A stretch of 64,000 nucleotides of DNA, taken from positions 2,987,174-3,051,173 of the forward strand of contig CP151667.1 in assembly GCA_038400315.1 (NCBI GenBank), in the 5' to 3' direction. This DNA comes from Isosphaeraceae bacterium EP7. Lineage in GTDB: Bacteria; Planctomycetota; Planctomycetia; Isosphaerales; Isosphaeraceae. The notes under the pieces were generated by a model. That model saw only the letters and a list, made by a program, of their open reading frames with translations. It ran no database searches and was not told the origin of the DNA. The first letter of the stretch is position 1. Each line of letters starts with the position of its first letter. Below are positions 1 to 7,649 of the stretch, in pieces. Both the position numbers and the translations under genes were made by a program.

Positions 1-96
1 CCGTGATGGGGCGTTGTAAATGGCCACGGCGATTCCGAGGATCAGCAGAATCAAGGCGGCTGGGGACAACAGGAGGTCTTTGAAGAATTTAGCCAT
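1..96 (-). CDS. Partial small membrane protein, N-terminus only
   Basis: Reading the minus strand from an ATG at 96 gives an open frame of 32 codons that continues past the window edge. It begins MAKFFKDLLLSP and continues into a strongly hydrophobic stretch (AALILLILGIAVAIY), so the visible part is a short basic head plus one membrane helix. No clear Shine-Dalgarno sequence precedes it. The overlapping plus-strand frame over this area has no recognisable composition and is probably a shadow. The family cannot be named from the fragment; a small inner-membrane protein is the most that can be said. Confidence 0.4.
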   Translation of the reverse strand, partial: MAKFFKDLLLSPAALILLILGIAVAIYNAPSR

Positions 97-306
97 TGGT
101 GTCCGTTTGGGTGCGGCGACATGGGGGATCCAATATGGCGACGGCAGATCGGGGACGATGTCATCCGGCGGGGTTACGATCTCGCCGTTGCGGAATAGAA
201 AGCCTCTCACGAACCTTGCTTTTTTTCAACACATGAGCATAGAACAAATTAATGGCCATCCTTGGCCAACGGCGGTTTACTTAACAGGTGGGCCGAGCGG
301 TTCTTG

Positions 307-597
307 ATGGCACCCGATGACCTGTTCCACCAAGTCAAGGAGATGCTCGACTCCTGGAAGAAAGAGGCCCTCGACCTGGAGAAGCGAATCCAAGAGCAGA
401 CCCTCACCGAGGGCGCGATTTACGACTTCACCAAATGATGAGAATCCATCAAGAACAGCTTGATTGAAGTCATACCGCTGACTTGGACGCTGTCCCTCGA
501 TCAAGGCGTTGAAGAGCCCGCTGGAGGGGTCTTGATGGAACCCGCCAAGCTTCGGTCAATGTTCAAGAACATGAAAATTAACCGCCTCACCTCATAG
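307..597 (+). pseudogene. Decayed reading frame with two consecutive stops, helical product
   Basis: From an ATG at 307 the frame encodes 43 residues that look like a charged amphipathic helix (DDLFHQVKEMLDSWKKEALD), then meets two adjacent TGA codons at 436-441. The same frame then stays open for about 50 codons until a TAG at 595-597. This is consistent with a broken gene, although the first 43 residues could be expressed alone. No family was recognised; the helical tail recalls the C-terminal coiled regions of recombinases, but that is only an impression. It abuts the truncated end of the radical SAM remnant on the other strand. Confidence 0.3.
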
Positions 598-842
598 GAG
601 CAGCCCCGGTAAGCGTTGATGCTGTAGCGGAACCCGACGTCGGGGCTGTCGTTCTCCGAGACGATCGACCTGGAGCGGTCGGGCAGTTACTCTGTGGGCC
701 GGCGCCTCAGGGCTTCGAGGCCGTCCTCGTCGTGCTCCAGGTGCTCGAGGTCGAGCACGTGGTGCGTGCCGCCGAAGCGGTTGGGCGGGTCGATCTGCGA
801 GCCTCGCCCCCCGGCGAGCGGGCGGTTGGGTTCGAGTGTCAT
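594..842 (-). pseudogene. Truncated, nonsense-interrupted radical SAM protein remnant (PA0069/Rv2578c-like)
   Basis: On the minus strand an ATG at 842 opens a frame of 51 codons ending in TAA (within 688-690). Directly after the stop the same frame continues LPDRSRSIVSENDSPDV, then FRYSINAYRGC. This is the typical lead-in to the cluster-binding CxxxCxxC of the radical SAM family often called PA0069 or Rv2578c, where intact members read RPTEYLPDRSRS. The TAA therefore sits where a tyrosine codon is expected. Homology stops at about 594-597, just after the first cysteine, so the catalytic domain is gone. The gene is dead by nonsense mutation and truncation. It is divergent from mtfA. Family assignment is from memory of the motif. 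Confidence 0.6.
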
Positions 843-993
843 CGACGGCTCCGGCCTGATCCTGTGTTCGCCCGTTCAGGACAACAACTGAACAGGACGA
901 TGGAAACCGGGCGGGACAATTCGGGGCGGCGTGGCCCGGGATTCGCGGATTCTGGCGTGCTCAGGGGTCTCGGCACGGGCAGGGGGGGTGGAC

Positions 994-1788
994 ATGTTCG
1001 GCTACTTCAGGCGACGGCGGCGCGAGACTCTGCGGGCACGGCCGTTCCCGGCGGACTGGGAAGCCATCTTGCGCAAGAATGTCCCGCTCGATGCCCGACT
1101 CGACGAGGCCGACCGCGCCGAGCTGCGCGGGCACATCCAGGTCTTCCTCGCCGAGAAGCATTTCGAGGGGTGCGGGGGCCTGGAGCTGACCGACGAGATC
1201 AAAGTGACCATCGCCGCACAAGCATGCTTGCTCCTGTTGCATCGGGAGACCGACTACTACCGCAAGCTGATCACGGTCCTGGTCTACCCGGCCGCCTACC
1301 AGGCGAAGAGCGTCGAGAACCTGGGCGGGGGCATGGTGCTGGAAGGGGGCGAGGAGGGCCGGCTGGGCGAGGCCTGGGCGGGGGGCGTGGTGGTGCTCTC
1401 CTGGGACGACGTCCGGTCGGGATCGGCCGACCTCCGGGACGGGCACAACGTTGTTCTGCACGAGTTCGCCCACCAGCTCGACCAGGAGGACGGCGTGGCC
1501 GACGGGGCGCCAATCCTGGAGCAGCGGGGCCAGTACGTCGCCTGGGCCAGGGTTCTCGGGACAGAATATGAACAATTGCGGAATTCCAGGGGAAAGAGCG
1601 TGCTGAACAGGTACGGCGCCACCAAGCCGGCCGAGTTCTTCGCCGTCGCAACCGAGTGTTTCTTCGAGAAGCCGATGCAGTTGAAGCGGAAACACCCCGA
1701 GTTGTATGAGGAGTTGAAGGAGTATTATCGCCAGGATCCGGAGAAGAATGCCGCCGCCGAGGAGGCGACCTCGGCCCGCCCGGAGTGA
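994..1788 (+). CDS. mtfA: Zinc-dependent peptidase of the MtfA family (M90)
   Basis: The product is 264 residues, matching the roughly 265 residues of E. coli MtfA. The zinc-binding motif HEFAHQLD starts near residue 156, within LHEFAHQLDQEDG, and an aromatic-rich C-terminal region (EFFAVATECFFEKP) follows as in the family. MtfA is a cytosolic metallopeptidase that in enterobacteria binds the repressor Mlc and affects glucose uptake; whether that role applies here is unknown. The start at 994 is chosen over an upstream one at 931 because it gives the family N-terminus (basic MFGYFRRRRRE) and has a purine-rich ribosome site (agggggg) just before it. It stands alone, convergent with the M61 peptidase gene. 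Confidence 0.9.
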   Translation: MFGYFRRRRRETLRARPFPADWEAILRKNVPLDARLDEADRAELRGHIQVFLAEKHFEGCGGLELTDEIKVTIAAQACLLLLHRETDYYRKLITVLVYPAAYQAKSVENLGGGMVLEGGEEGRLGEAWAGGVVVLSWDDVRSGSADLRDGHNVVLHEFAHQLDQEDGVADGAPILEQRGQYVAWARVLGTEYEQLRNSRGKSVLNRYGATKPAEFFAVATECFFEKPMQLKRKHPELYEELKEYYRQDPEKNAAAEEATSARPE

Positions 1789-1813
1789 GCGCCGGGCGGG
1801 CCTGCATGATCGG

Positions 1814-3673
1814 TTACTTGCCGAGCCAGGCGCGAAGGTGGGCCTTCTGGGCGTCGGTCGCGGCGGGGTCGGGTTCGAGCTTGAACAGGGGCTTGGGCTC
1901 CTGGCCGAAGGTCGCATCCAGGCGCATCAGTTTGCCGCGGCGTGCGATGAGGACCGAAACCTTCTCGGCGGGCCGGTACTGCTCCATCCGCCTGGACCAC
2001 TGCTCGGGCACGACCCGCTCGTCGCCGACGGCCACGATCTCGTCGGCCACGTTGAAGCCGGCTTCGAAGCCGGGGGTGCCTCGCTTGACGGCGGCGACCG
2101 TCAGGCGGCCCCCGTCGGGCTTGGTGTCCAGGCCCAGCCAGGCCTTCTCGGGCTTCTTCGGCTTGTCCTTGTCCTTGGGGTCCTCCCCGGTCGAGAACCG
2201 GAGGCCGTACCACTTCAAGGTTTCTACATAGTCAAGTTCGTCGGTGGTCTCGAGCGCCCTGTGGAAGAAGGAGGAGAGGTCGACGCCGGCGACCTCGGCC
2301 GCGACGGCGCGGAACTGGCCCGGGGTGAAGCCGGTGGCGCCCGAGTAACGCGGATAGGCCAGACGCATCACGTCATCCAGGCTCTTGGATCCATGAGTGA
2401 CGCGGCGGATCTCGGCGTCGAGGAGCAGGCCGACGACGGCCCCCTTGACGTAGTAGCTGATGGCGGTGTTGGGGGTGTTCTCGTCGCGGCGGTAGAACTT
2501 GATCCAGGCGTCGGCCGAGGCCGATTCCAGGGGCTGGACCGCGCGGCCGGGGGTCTCCTGGAGCCGCTGGATGTCCCCCTTGGGCTTGTCGGCGTCGGCA
2601 CCCGTGGGGGCCACGTCGCCGGCCAGGTATTCGTCGTCGGTGCAGAGCCCGGCGCGGCGGAGCAGGAGGTCTCCGTAGTAGCTGGTCAGCCCCTCGGCGA
2701 TCCAGAGGCTCCGGCTGACGGCCTCCTTCTCGTAGTCGAACGGGCCGAGCTCGACGGGCCGCAAGCGCTTGACATTCCAGGTGTGGAAATATTCGTGACT
2801 GACCAGGCGTAGCCAGCCCAGGTAGTCGGCCCGCCGCCTGCCGGCCCAGCGGCTGGCCATCAGGACGGTCGAATTCCGGTGCTCGAGGCCGCCGCCGGTC
2901 TCGGTCAACAGGTTGAAGACGATGTACTTGTCATAGGGGAGCGAGCCCCAGAAATCGCGCTGGGTGCGGACGATGGCCTCGACGTCCTTGGCCGCCTTGG
3001 GTCCGTCCCAGAGGCCGCCCCCCCCTTCGTTGACGATGTAGTGCGGCTTGCCGTCGACCTCGAACTGGTCGACCTCCGGGCTGCCGGCGTAGATCGGCGA
3101 GTCGACCAGGGCATCATAATTGTCCGCGAGGTAGCGGTGGGGGACGTCTCCGGCGACGATGGGGAGGCCGCAGTAGGTCTTGGCCCAGGTGGCGGGGAGG
3201 GTGAGCCTCACCTCGTGCGGGCGGGGGCCGCCGTCGACGGGGGTCAGGAAGGTGGCCGCGCCGTTGAGCAGGGCGAACGAGCCGTCGACCCAGTTGGTCT
3301 GCACGCTCATCTCGCGGCCGTAGACCCGATAGCCAACGACCACGCGGGCCGCGCCTGCGGAATCGATGCGCCAGCGGTTCTTGGCCGTCTTCTCGACGGT
3401 CAAGGCCTTCCCCTCGGGGGTCCGGGCGGTCACGCCTTCGACGTGGCGGGCGTATTCGCGGACGAGGTACGAGCCGGGCGTCCAAACAGGGATCATCAGG
3501 TCAACATGGTCGCGGCCATCGGATGGCACGTCGGCCTCAACCTCGACGTAATGCGTCTGGGGGGCCGGGAATCGGAGCGAATACCGCACCGGCTCGGCGC
3601 CACGCAGGGCGGCCGGCAGGGCGAGCAGGGCCAGCAAGACGAGTCGGAATCGCATGGGCATCTCGCGGTTCAT
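1814..3673 (-). CDS. Exported M61-family (glycyl aminopeptidase-like) metallopeptidase with PDZ domain
   Basis: About 619 residues. An N-terminal hydrophobic stretch (RLVLLALLALPAALRGA) looks like a signal peptide, so the enzyme is probably secreted to the periplasm. The zinc motif HEYFHTWN at about residue 293 followed by VKRLRPVELGPFDY is diagnostic of peptidase family M61. A C-terminal PDZ-like segment near residues 525-600 (AWLGLDTKP...GSPGFEAGFNVADEIVAVG type) fits the M61 architecture of beta-sandwich, catalytic domain and PDZ. Several start codons lie close together (3706, 3673, 3661, 3655); 3673 is a compromise. It ends 26 bases from mtfA, in convergent orientation. Substrate unknown. 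Confidence 0.88.
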   Translation of the reverse strand: MNREMPMRFRLVLLALLALPAALRGAEPVRYSLRFPAPQTHYVEVEADVPSDGRDHVDLMIPVWTPGSYLVREYARHVEGVTARTPEGKALTVEKTAKNRWRIDSAGAARVVVGYRVYGREMSVQTNWVDGSFALLNGAATFLTPVDGGPRPHEVRLTLPATWAKTYCGLPIVAGDVPHRYLADNYDALVDSPIYAGSPEVDQFEVDGKPHYIVNEGGGGLWDGPKAAKDVEAIVRTQRDFWGSLPYDKYIVFNLLTETGGGLEHRNSTVLMASRWAGRRRADYLGWLRLVSHEYFHTWNVKRLRPVELGPFDYEKEAVSRSLWIAEGLTSYYGDLLLRRAGLCTDDEYLAGDVAPTGADADKPKGDIQRLQETPGRAVQPLESASADAWIKFYRRDENTPNTAISYYVKGAVVGLLLDAEIRRVTHGSKSLDDVMRLAYPRYSGATGFTPGQFRAVAAEVAGVDLSSFFHRALETTDELDYVETLKWYGLRFSTGEDPKDKDKPKKPEKAWLGLDTKPDGGRLTVAAVKRGTPGFEAGFNVADEIVAVGDERVVPEQWSRRMEQYRPAEKVSVLIARRGKLMRLDATFGQEPKPLFKLEPDPAATDAQKAHLRAWLGK

Positions 3674-3790
3674 GGCATGAAATCTCGCGAGATTGTACCC
3701 GCGCAATCAAGCCGCCGGAGGGGGCCCGCGATCCGGGCTCCTGGAGCCGAATTATCAAAGATCGAGGCGACCGGATCATCGTGCCTGGGC

Positions 3791-4960
3791 TCAAACCATC
3801 GCGGGCGTCGGCTCGGCGCACCGGCCCCGGCGGGTCCTGCGCAGGTTTTTCAGCAGGTTCGCGTTGCGATTGGCGGCCTGGCGGGCCTGGACGCGGGCCT
3901 TGGGAGTGGTCGGCGAGGGCTGTTCGTCGACCTTGGTGGGTTCGTTCCGCAGCAAGTCCACCAGCCTTGGGTGGGTCGGAACCTCCTTGGTGGTCGTCGG
4001 GGCCTCGGCGATCAGGTCTTCAGCGGACTCGGAATGGGTTCGTACGTCGTCGTCGAACAGGCTCCATTCGAGGGGATCGCTCTCACGGCGGATCCTGTCG
4101 TTGATCGATTCCCTCAAAGCGTTTGCGTCATTCCGCCACGAGTCCCGCGCCTGGGCCTTGCGCGTCTGCATCAGGTCGAGCGCCCATTTCATGCGTCGGA
4201 AGCTGGCTGCCTCGTACCGCCGGAGGAGCTTCATGGCCCGGTCGTCGCCCGCGGTCAGGCCGTTGGCCGCCGCCTCTCGCTCGTTCTCCTCGATCTCGTC
4301 GAGGCCAGCGGCCTTGAGCCCGAGCAGGCGTTCGAGCTGTTCGTCGACCAGCGCCTGACGGTGTTCGAGCGAGCTGATCCCGTCGGCCGGTTCCAGGGGC
4401 GAGAGCAGCTCGCGCACGGCCGAGTCGAGCCCGAGGAGGTCCAGGGCCATCCCCGCCTGCTCGTCGGTCCACTCCCCGGCCGTGTCAAGCGCATGCCCCA
4501 GGGCACGCCATCGTTCGATCATCCAGTCGCAACCCGGGGCGCAGATGCTCAGGCGACCGGCCACCACTTCGGGCCGGCCCGGCAGGGCGAGCGCGACCTC
4601 GGCGATCTCGGCCTTTCGCTCGTCGGCCCAGCAGATGGTGGCGCGGCGGGCCCTGGCCTTGCGGGCCTCGCTTTCCTCGCCCTGGAAATGCGCCATCCGC
4701 ACGCTCTCCACGGCGATGATCTTCAGCAGGCCCCGCTCGAAGTCGTCGCTCGGGTTCAGGGCGCTGTACCACTCCTGGCCGCGCTCATGGACCATCTCCG
4801 TCTGACTTTTGGGCAAGACCACGCCCTCGCCGGCCATCCCATGAACCAGGCTGTTGCGCCGCGACTTCTCCTTCCCCTCGGTCGTCTTCGGCCCCGTGCT
4901 GCGCAACGCATTACGGCGATTGGCGTCGATCCGCTTCTGGCTGACTTCGAGCTTGCCCAT
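3791..4960 (-). CDS. Conserved planctomycete protein with N-terminal TGP-T-EGK motif, unknown function
   Basis: About 389 residues. The N-terminus (SQKRIDANRRNALRSTGPKT, then EGKEKSRRNSLVHG) is a basic motif I recognise from a large uncharacterised family common in planctomycetes and acidobacteria, usually with many paralogues per genome. The rest is mostly charged helix, with a low-complexity basic C-terminus. No catalytic motif was found. The start at 4960 (MGKLEVSQKR) matches the family; an upstream in-frame start at 5038 would run into a dispersed repeat. The gene sits directly downstream of repeat copy 1. The basic motif may bind nucleic acid, but this is inference. Confidence 0.75.
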   Translation of the reverse strand: MGKLEVSQKRIDANRRNALRSTGPKTTEGKEKSRRNSLVHGMAGEGVVLPKSQTEMVHERGQEWYSALNPSDDFERGLLKIIAVESVRMAHFQGEESEARKARARRATICWADERKAEIAEVALALPGRPEVVAGRLSICAPGCDWMIERWRALGHALDTAGEWTDEQAGMALDLLGLDSAVRELLSPLEPADGISSLEHRQALVDEQLERLLGLKAAGLDEIEENEREAAANGLTAGDDRAMKLLRRYEAASFRRMKWALDLMQTRKAQARDSWRNDANALRESINDRIRRESDPLEWSLFDDDVRTHSESAEDLIAEAPTTTKEVPTHPRLVDLLRNEPTKVDEQPSPTTPKARVQARQAANRNANLLKNLRRTRRGRCAEPTPAMV

Positions 4961-4980
4961 GGTGCTGCGTCGCTTCCCGG

Positions 4981-5127
4981 GTGCGTGGTCGATGATGGTT
5001 TCGCCGGCTTCGGCGAGCGGGGCATGGCCGCGCAACATCGCGCGAACGGGTCCCCTATTGGAGATAATCCTGAAATGAGGGCGTTTCCTCCCTCCTTTTT
5101 CGGAATTCTGCGGAAATTCTCCGAGGA
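4981..5127. repeat. Dispersed ~150 bp repeat, copy 1
   Basis: This stretch aligns by eye with 6430-6577 in the same orientation. Shared blocks include cttcggcgagcggggcat versus cctcggcgagcggggcat, acgggtcccct, ttggagat, cctgaaat and ggaattc, in the same order and nearly the same spacing. Read on the minus strand it lies immediately upstream of the TGP-motif gene. No open frame, transposase or clear terminal inverted repeat is seen within it. Confidence 0.65.
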
Positions 5128-5226
5128 ATCCAGGAACCGTCGAGACACGGGCGCCAAGCGATTGCCTAGGGGCCGAAGTCCCCCGGGGTTCTGTCCATGA
5201 TTGGGCAGGGCCACATGGCCCCTCGG

Positions 5227-5604
5227 CTACCCCGAAGGTGAGCGGCCCTTCGAGTCCTTTGGCCGGATGACTGGGCGATCCGTTGAGCCCGTACCGGGGG
5301 GCCGCCCCATCGCATCCAGGAGCCGTTGAAGCGTGTCGAGATACTTGGCCAGGGCCGCTCGCCCCTTCTTGGTCAGTGAGTAGGTCGTCCTCGGGCGACG
5401 CCCGACGAAGGCTTTCTCGGCCAGGACGTATTCGGCTTCTTCGAGCTTCTGGAGTTGCAACCCCAGGCTGCCATCCGCCGCCTCCAGCCTCTTCTTCAAC
5501 GCCGTGAAATCATGGGGCCCTTCGAGTTGGAGTGCGGTCAGCACCCCCAACCGCAGCGGGCCGTGGACGGTGGTATCGAGGCCGTTGAAGTCAATCGGCT
5601 GCAT
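5227..5604 (-). CDS. Winged-helix transcriptional regulator (HTH_34/MarR-PadR type)
   Basis: 125 residues. The sequence HGPLRLGVLTALQLEG, then FTALKKRLEAADGSLGLQLQ and a wing with RRPRTTYSLTKKGRAAL is the classic winged-helix fold of the small regulators annotated as HTH_34 or PadR/MarR-like. It likely binds DNA as a dimer. It follows the membrane-protein gene on the same strand and overlaps it by 14 bases, so the two are co-transcribed and probably translationally coupled. The paired inverted repeats upstream of the operon (6245-6278) are good candidates for its own operator. The last 20 residues are a basic, low-complexity tail. The effector is not evident. Confidence 0.85.
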   Translation of the reverse strand: MQPIDFNGLDTTVHGPLRLGVLTALQLEGPHDFTALKKRLEAADGSLGLQLQKLEEAEYVLAEKAFVGRRPRTTYSLTKKGRAALAKYLDTLQRLLDAMGRPPGTGSTDRPVIRPKDSKGRSPSG

Positions 5605-6217
5605 GGTTCGCGGTCGCCTCCCGCAGCTGAAACCACTGGATCGCGACGGCCGTCAGGTAGCCCAACGCCATCAGGCCATGTGCAACGGGAAGGCAGTATC
5701 GCGGGTCGAGGATCGGCAGGAGCATTCCCGCGAGCAAGGTGGAAATGGCAAGGCCGAGGCAGTAATGATGCTCCCTGCTCTTCAGGGCCGCGCGGACCAG
5801 GATCAATGAGAAGGCGAAGAGGAGGCCGATGCTCGCGGCATACAAGCCGGCCGTTCGCGCCGGTCCCACCGCGGGGCCGGCGAACACCGCCATCGCATAG
5901 CCCCACCCGGCCACCCAGACGACGGCATAAATGCTGATTGAAAGCATCACCTGCGCGATGATTTCAGGGCCGAGGTCGGGGGCGCGGCGAGAGCGCAGGA
6001 ACAACCCCACGGGACCGAGGACCATGATCGTGGCGAACGGGACGACCTGGGCCCGGTCGTCGTCCACGAGCAGGCTGACGGCCGCCGCGACGACCGAGGC
6101 AACCGTGAGCAGGATGCCGAAGGCCAGCATCCCCCCGTCGAAGGAGAGGCGCAGCCCCATCGCCCTCTGCATCACGGCAAGATCACCCCTGATGCGACCG
6201 AGTTCGTCGTCCGACAT
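5591..6217 (-). CDS. Multi-pass membrane protein co-transcribed with winged-helix regulator
   Basis: 208 residues with about five to six hydrophobic helices: after a charged N-terminus (MSDDELGRIRGDLAVMQRA) come helices near residues 27-47, 55-70, 85-105, 115-140 and 155-195. No catalytic or transport signature was recognised. The start at 6217 is supported by a strong ribosome site (ggaggg) a few bases upstream; a longer frame to 6490 would enter repeat copy 2. In many bacteria such pairs of a small winged-helix regulator and a membrane protein form autoregulated two-gene operons. The function remains unknown; membrane sensing partner is a guess. Confidence 0.75.
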   Translation of the reverse strand: MSDDELGRIRGDLAVMQRAMGLRLSFDGGMLAFGILLTVASVVAAAVSLLVDDDRAQVVPFATIMVLGPVGLFLRSRRAPDLGPEIIAQVMLSISIYAVVWVAGWGYAMAVFAGPAVGPARTAGLYAASIGLLFAFSLILVRAALKSREHHYCLGLAISTLLAGMLLPILDPRYCLPVAHGLMALGYLTAVAIQWFQLREATANHAAD

Positions 6218-6244
6218 GACTTTTACCCTCCGCCGATGACCAAC

Positions 6245-6278
6245 GCTCAAATCCCCTGAGCACTCAATAAATTTGAGT
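6245..6278 (-). promoter_or_regulatory. Paired palindromes upstream of the regulator operon, candidate operator
   Basis: Two adjacent inverted repeats occur just upstream of the start at 6217: GCTCA (6245-6249) with TGAGC (6257-6261), and ACTCAA (6262-6267) with TTGAGT (6273-6278). They share the half-site CTCA(A), giving four half-sites in 34 bases. This is the expected arrangement for dimeric winged-helix regulator binding. Operator function is inferred from position and symmetry. Confidence 0.5.
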
Positions 6279-6429
6279 ATCCAGCCTGACGCAGGGAGGT
6301 CAAGCTTATTATCAGCAAAAAGCCGGTGAAACGATCGGGCCCGAACCCGGAGGCATGACGGCGACGCATCGCCGCCGGGTGTCGGGCGAGAAGCGCCAAT
6401 TGGTTCGGGGGCGGGATCGACGGGGAACC

Positions 6430-6577
6430 AGGGGCGTGATTGAGGACTGGGTGCACCGGCCTCGGCGAGCGGGGCATCGCCATACACCATCGCGAGGACG
6501 GGTCCCCTCTTGGAGATCTTCCTGAAATTGGGACTCTTCTCCCGACGATTCTGGAATTCCGGGGAAATTCTTCCGAA
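6430..6577. repeat. Dispersed ~150 bp repeat, copy 2
   Basis: Second copy of the element at 4981-5127, same orientation, with similar spacing of the conserved blocks. It lies within the 549-base non-coding gap between the divergent genes starting at 6217 (minus) and 6767 (plus). The remainder of that gap holds the operator and no convincing gene. Confidence 0.65.
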
Positions 6578-6766
6578 AAGCTGACCTGATCATGAGTCCT
6601 GGGCCAGACTTCATGAGGCAGGCCAATTCCTCCTCCCCCAATCCTGGCTCACCGAGTGCGACGCTCCATGAGCCATCGTCGCTGACGGCCTCATCCTGGC
6701 GGAGCCCGCCGCGACCGCCATCTCGCGATTCGCCGATGCCTCGTGGCCGATACTGGTGCAATCTTC

Positions 6767-7477
6767 ATGATCCAAGACGTCCCGAAATCCACCCGCACCC
6801 TGGTCATTTCCTATCTGGGCGTTCGACGCGCCATCGGTGCCGTCGGCCTGGTCTTGCCGGTTCTGCTCGGACCGGTGGGATTACTGGTCTTCGGCATCGA
6901 GATCCAGGATAATATGAGCAGCTATTATCACACCGCGATGCGCGACGTGTTCGTCGGTGCGATGTGCACGATTGGCATCTTTCTCTTCTGCTATCGCGGG
7001 TACGATTGGATCGAGAGTTGGAGCGCAAACTTCGGATGTCTCTCCGCCCTGGGTGTCGCCCTGTTCCCGCTCGACCCCGGCAGTGATCCGCTGCATCAGC
7101 GATCCGTCGTCGGCTATTTGCACTCACTCAGCGGCGGCGTCTTCTTCCTGACCCTCGCCTTCTATTCCCTGTACCACTTCCCCAGCAGTAAGGCGGAGAA
7201 GCACGAATCCGCCCCCCACGAGGCCGAGCGGAATTTCGTCTACCGCACCAGCGGCGTGGTGATCCTTCTCTCCATGGTCGTGATGGGAGCCTACCTCTTC
7301 CTCATCCCGGACGAATGGAAGCGCCATTGCAACGACTACAATCTCTTATTCTGGATGGAATGGGTCGCCATCTGGGCCTTCGCGGCCGCATGGCTCACCA
7401 AAGGCCGTGCCATCCTCGCCGAGATTGCCGTTGACCTGATGGCATTGCCGAGCCAACTTCTGCGAAAACATGAGTGA
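6767..7477 (+). CDS. Six-helix integral membrane protein (DUF998-like), unknown function
   Basis: About 236 residues from the ATG at 6767. Six hydrophobic segments are visible, with the loop motif NMSSYYHTAMRDVFVG after the first helix, an arginine-tyrosine rich loop (CYRGYDWIE), and HSLSGGVFF before a later helix. This arrangement resembles the DUF998/Frag1-type membrane family, where the SYYHT-like loop is typical, but the match is from memory. No good Shine-Dalgarno is present for either 6767 or an upstream in-frame start at 6743, so the start is uncertain. The gene stands alone in the plus direction. No transport or enzymatic motif supports a functional call. Confidence 0.7.
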   Translation: MIQDVPKSTRTLVISYLGVRRAIGAVGLVLPVLLGPVGLLVFGIEIQDNMSSYYHTAMRDVFVGAMCTIGIFLFCYRGYDWIESWSANFGCLSALGVALFPLDPGSDPLHQRSVVGYLHSLSGGVFFLTLAFYSLYHFPSSKAEKHESAPHEAERNFVYRTSGVVILLSMVVMGAYLFLIPDEWKRHCNDYNLLFWMEWVAIWAFAAAWLTKGRAILAEIAVDLMALPSQLLRKHE

Positions 7478-7649
7478 GGTATCGAGAGGTCTGACAAAGA
7501 GTCAACGGACTCGGGGCTGGGCAGGGGAGGCCGATATGCGATTCATGATATGGTGGTACACGACTCACGTGAATAAATAGATGCATACAACAGGTAAGGA
7601 TTAAATCGCAGACGTATCTCATCTCCCCTCTAACCGAATCGCAACGCCT

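Noticed and set aside
20-307. Plus-strand open frame of 95 codons
   Set aside because: No recognisable composition. The minus-strand frame starting at 96 gives a much better membrane-protein N-terminus.
2879-5200. Plus-strand open frame of 773 codons
   Set aside because: It is antisense to the M61 peptidase and the TGP-motif gene, and no family pattern is seen. The minus-strand proteins have clear motifs.
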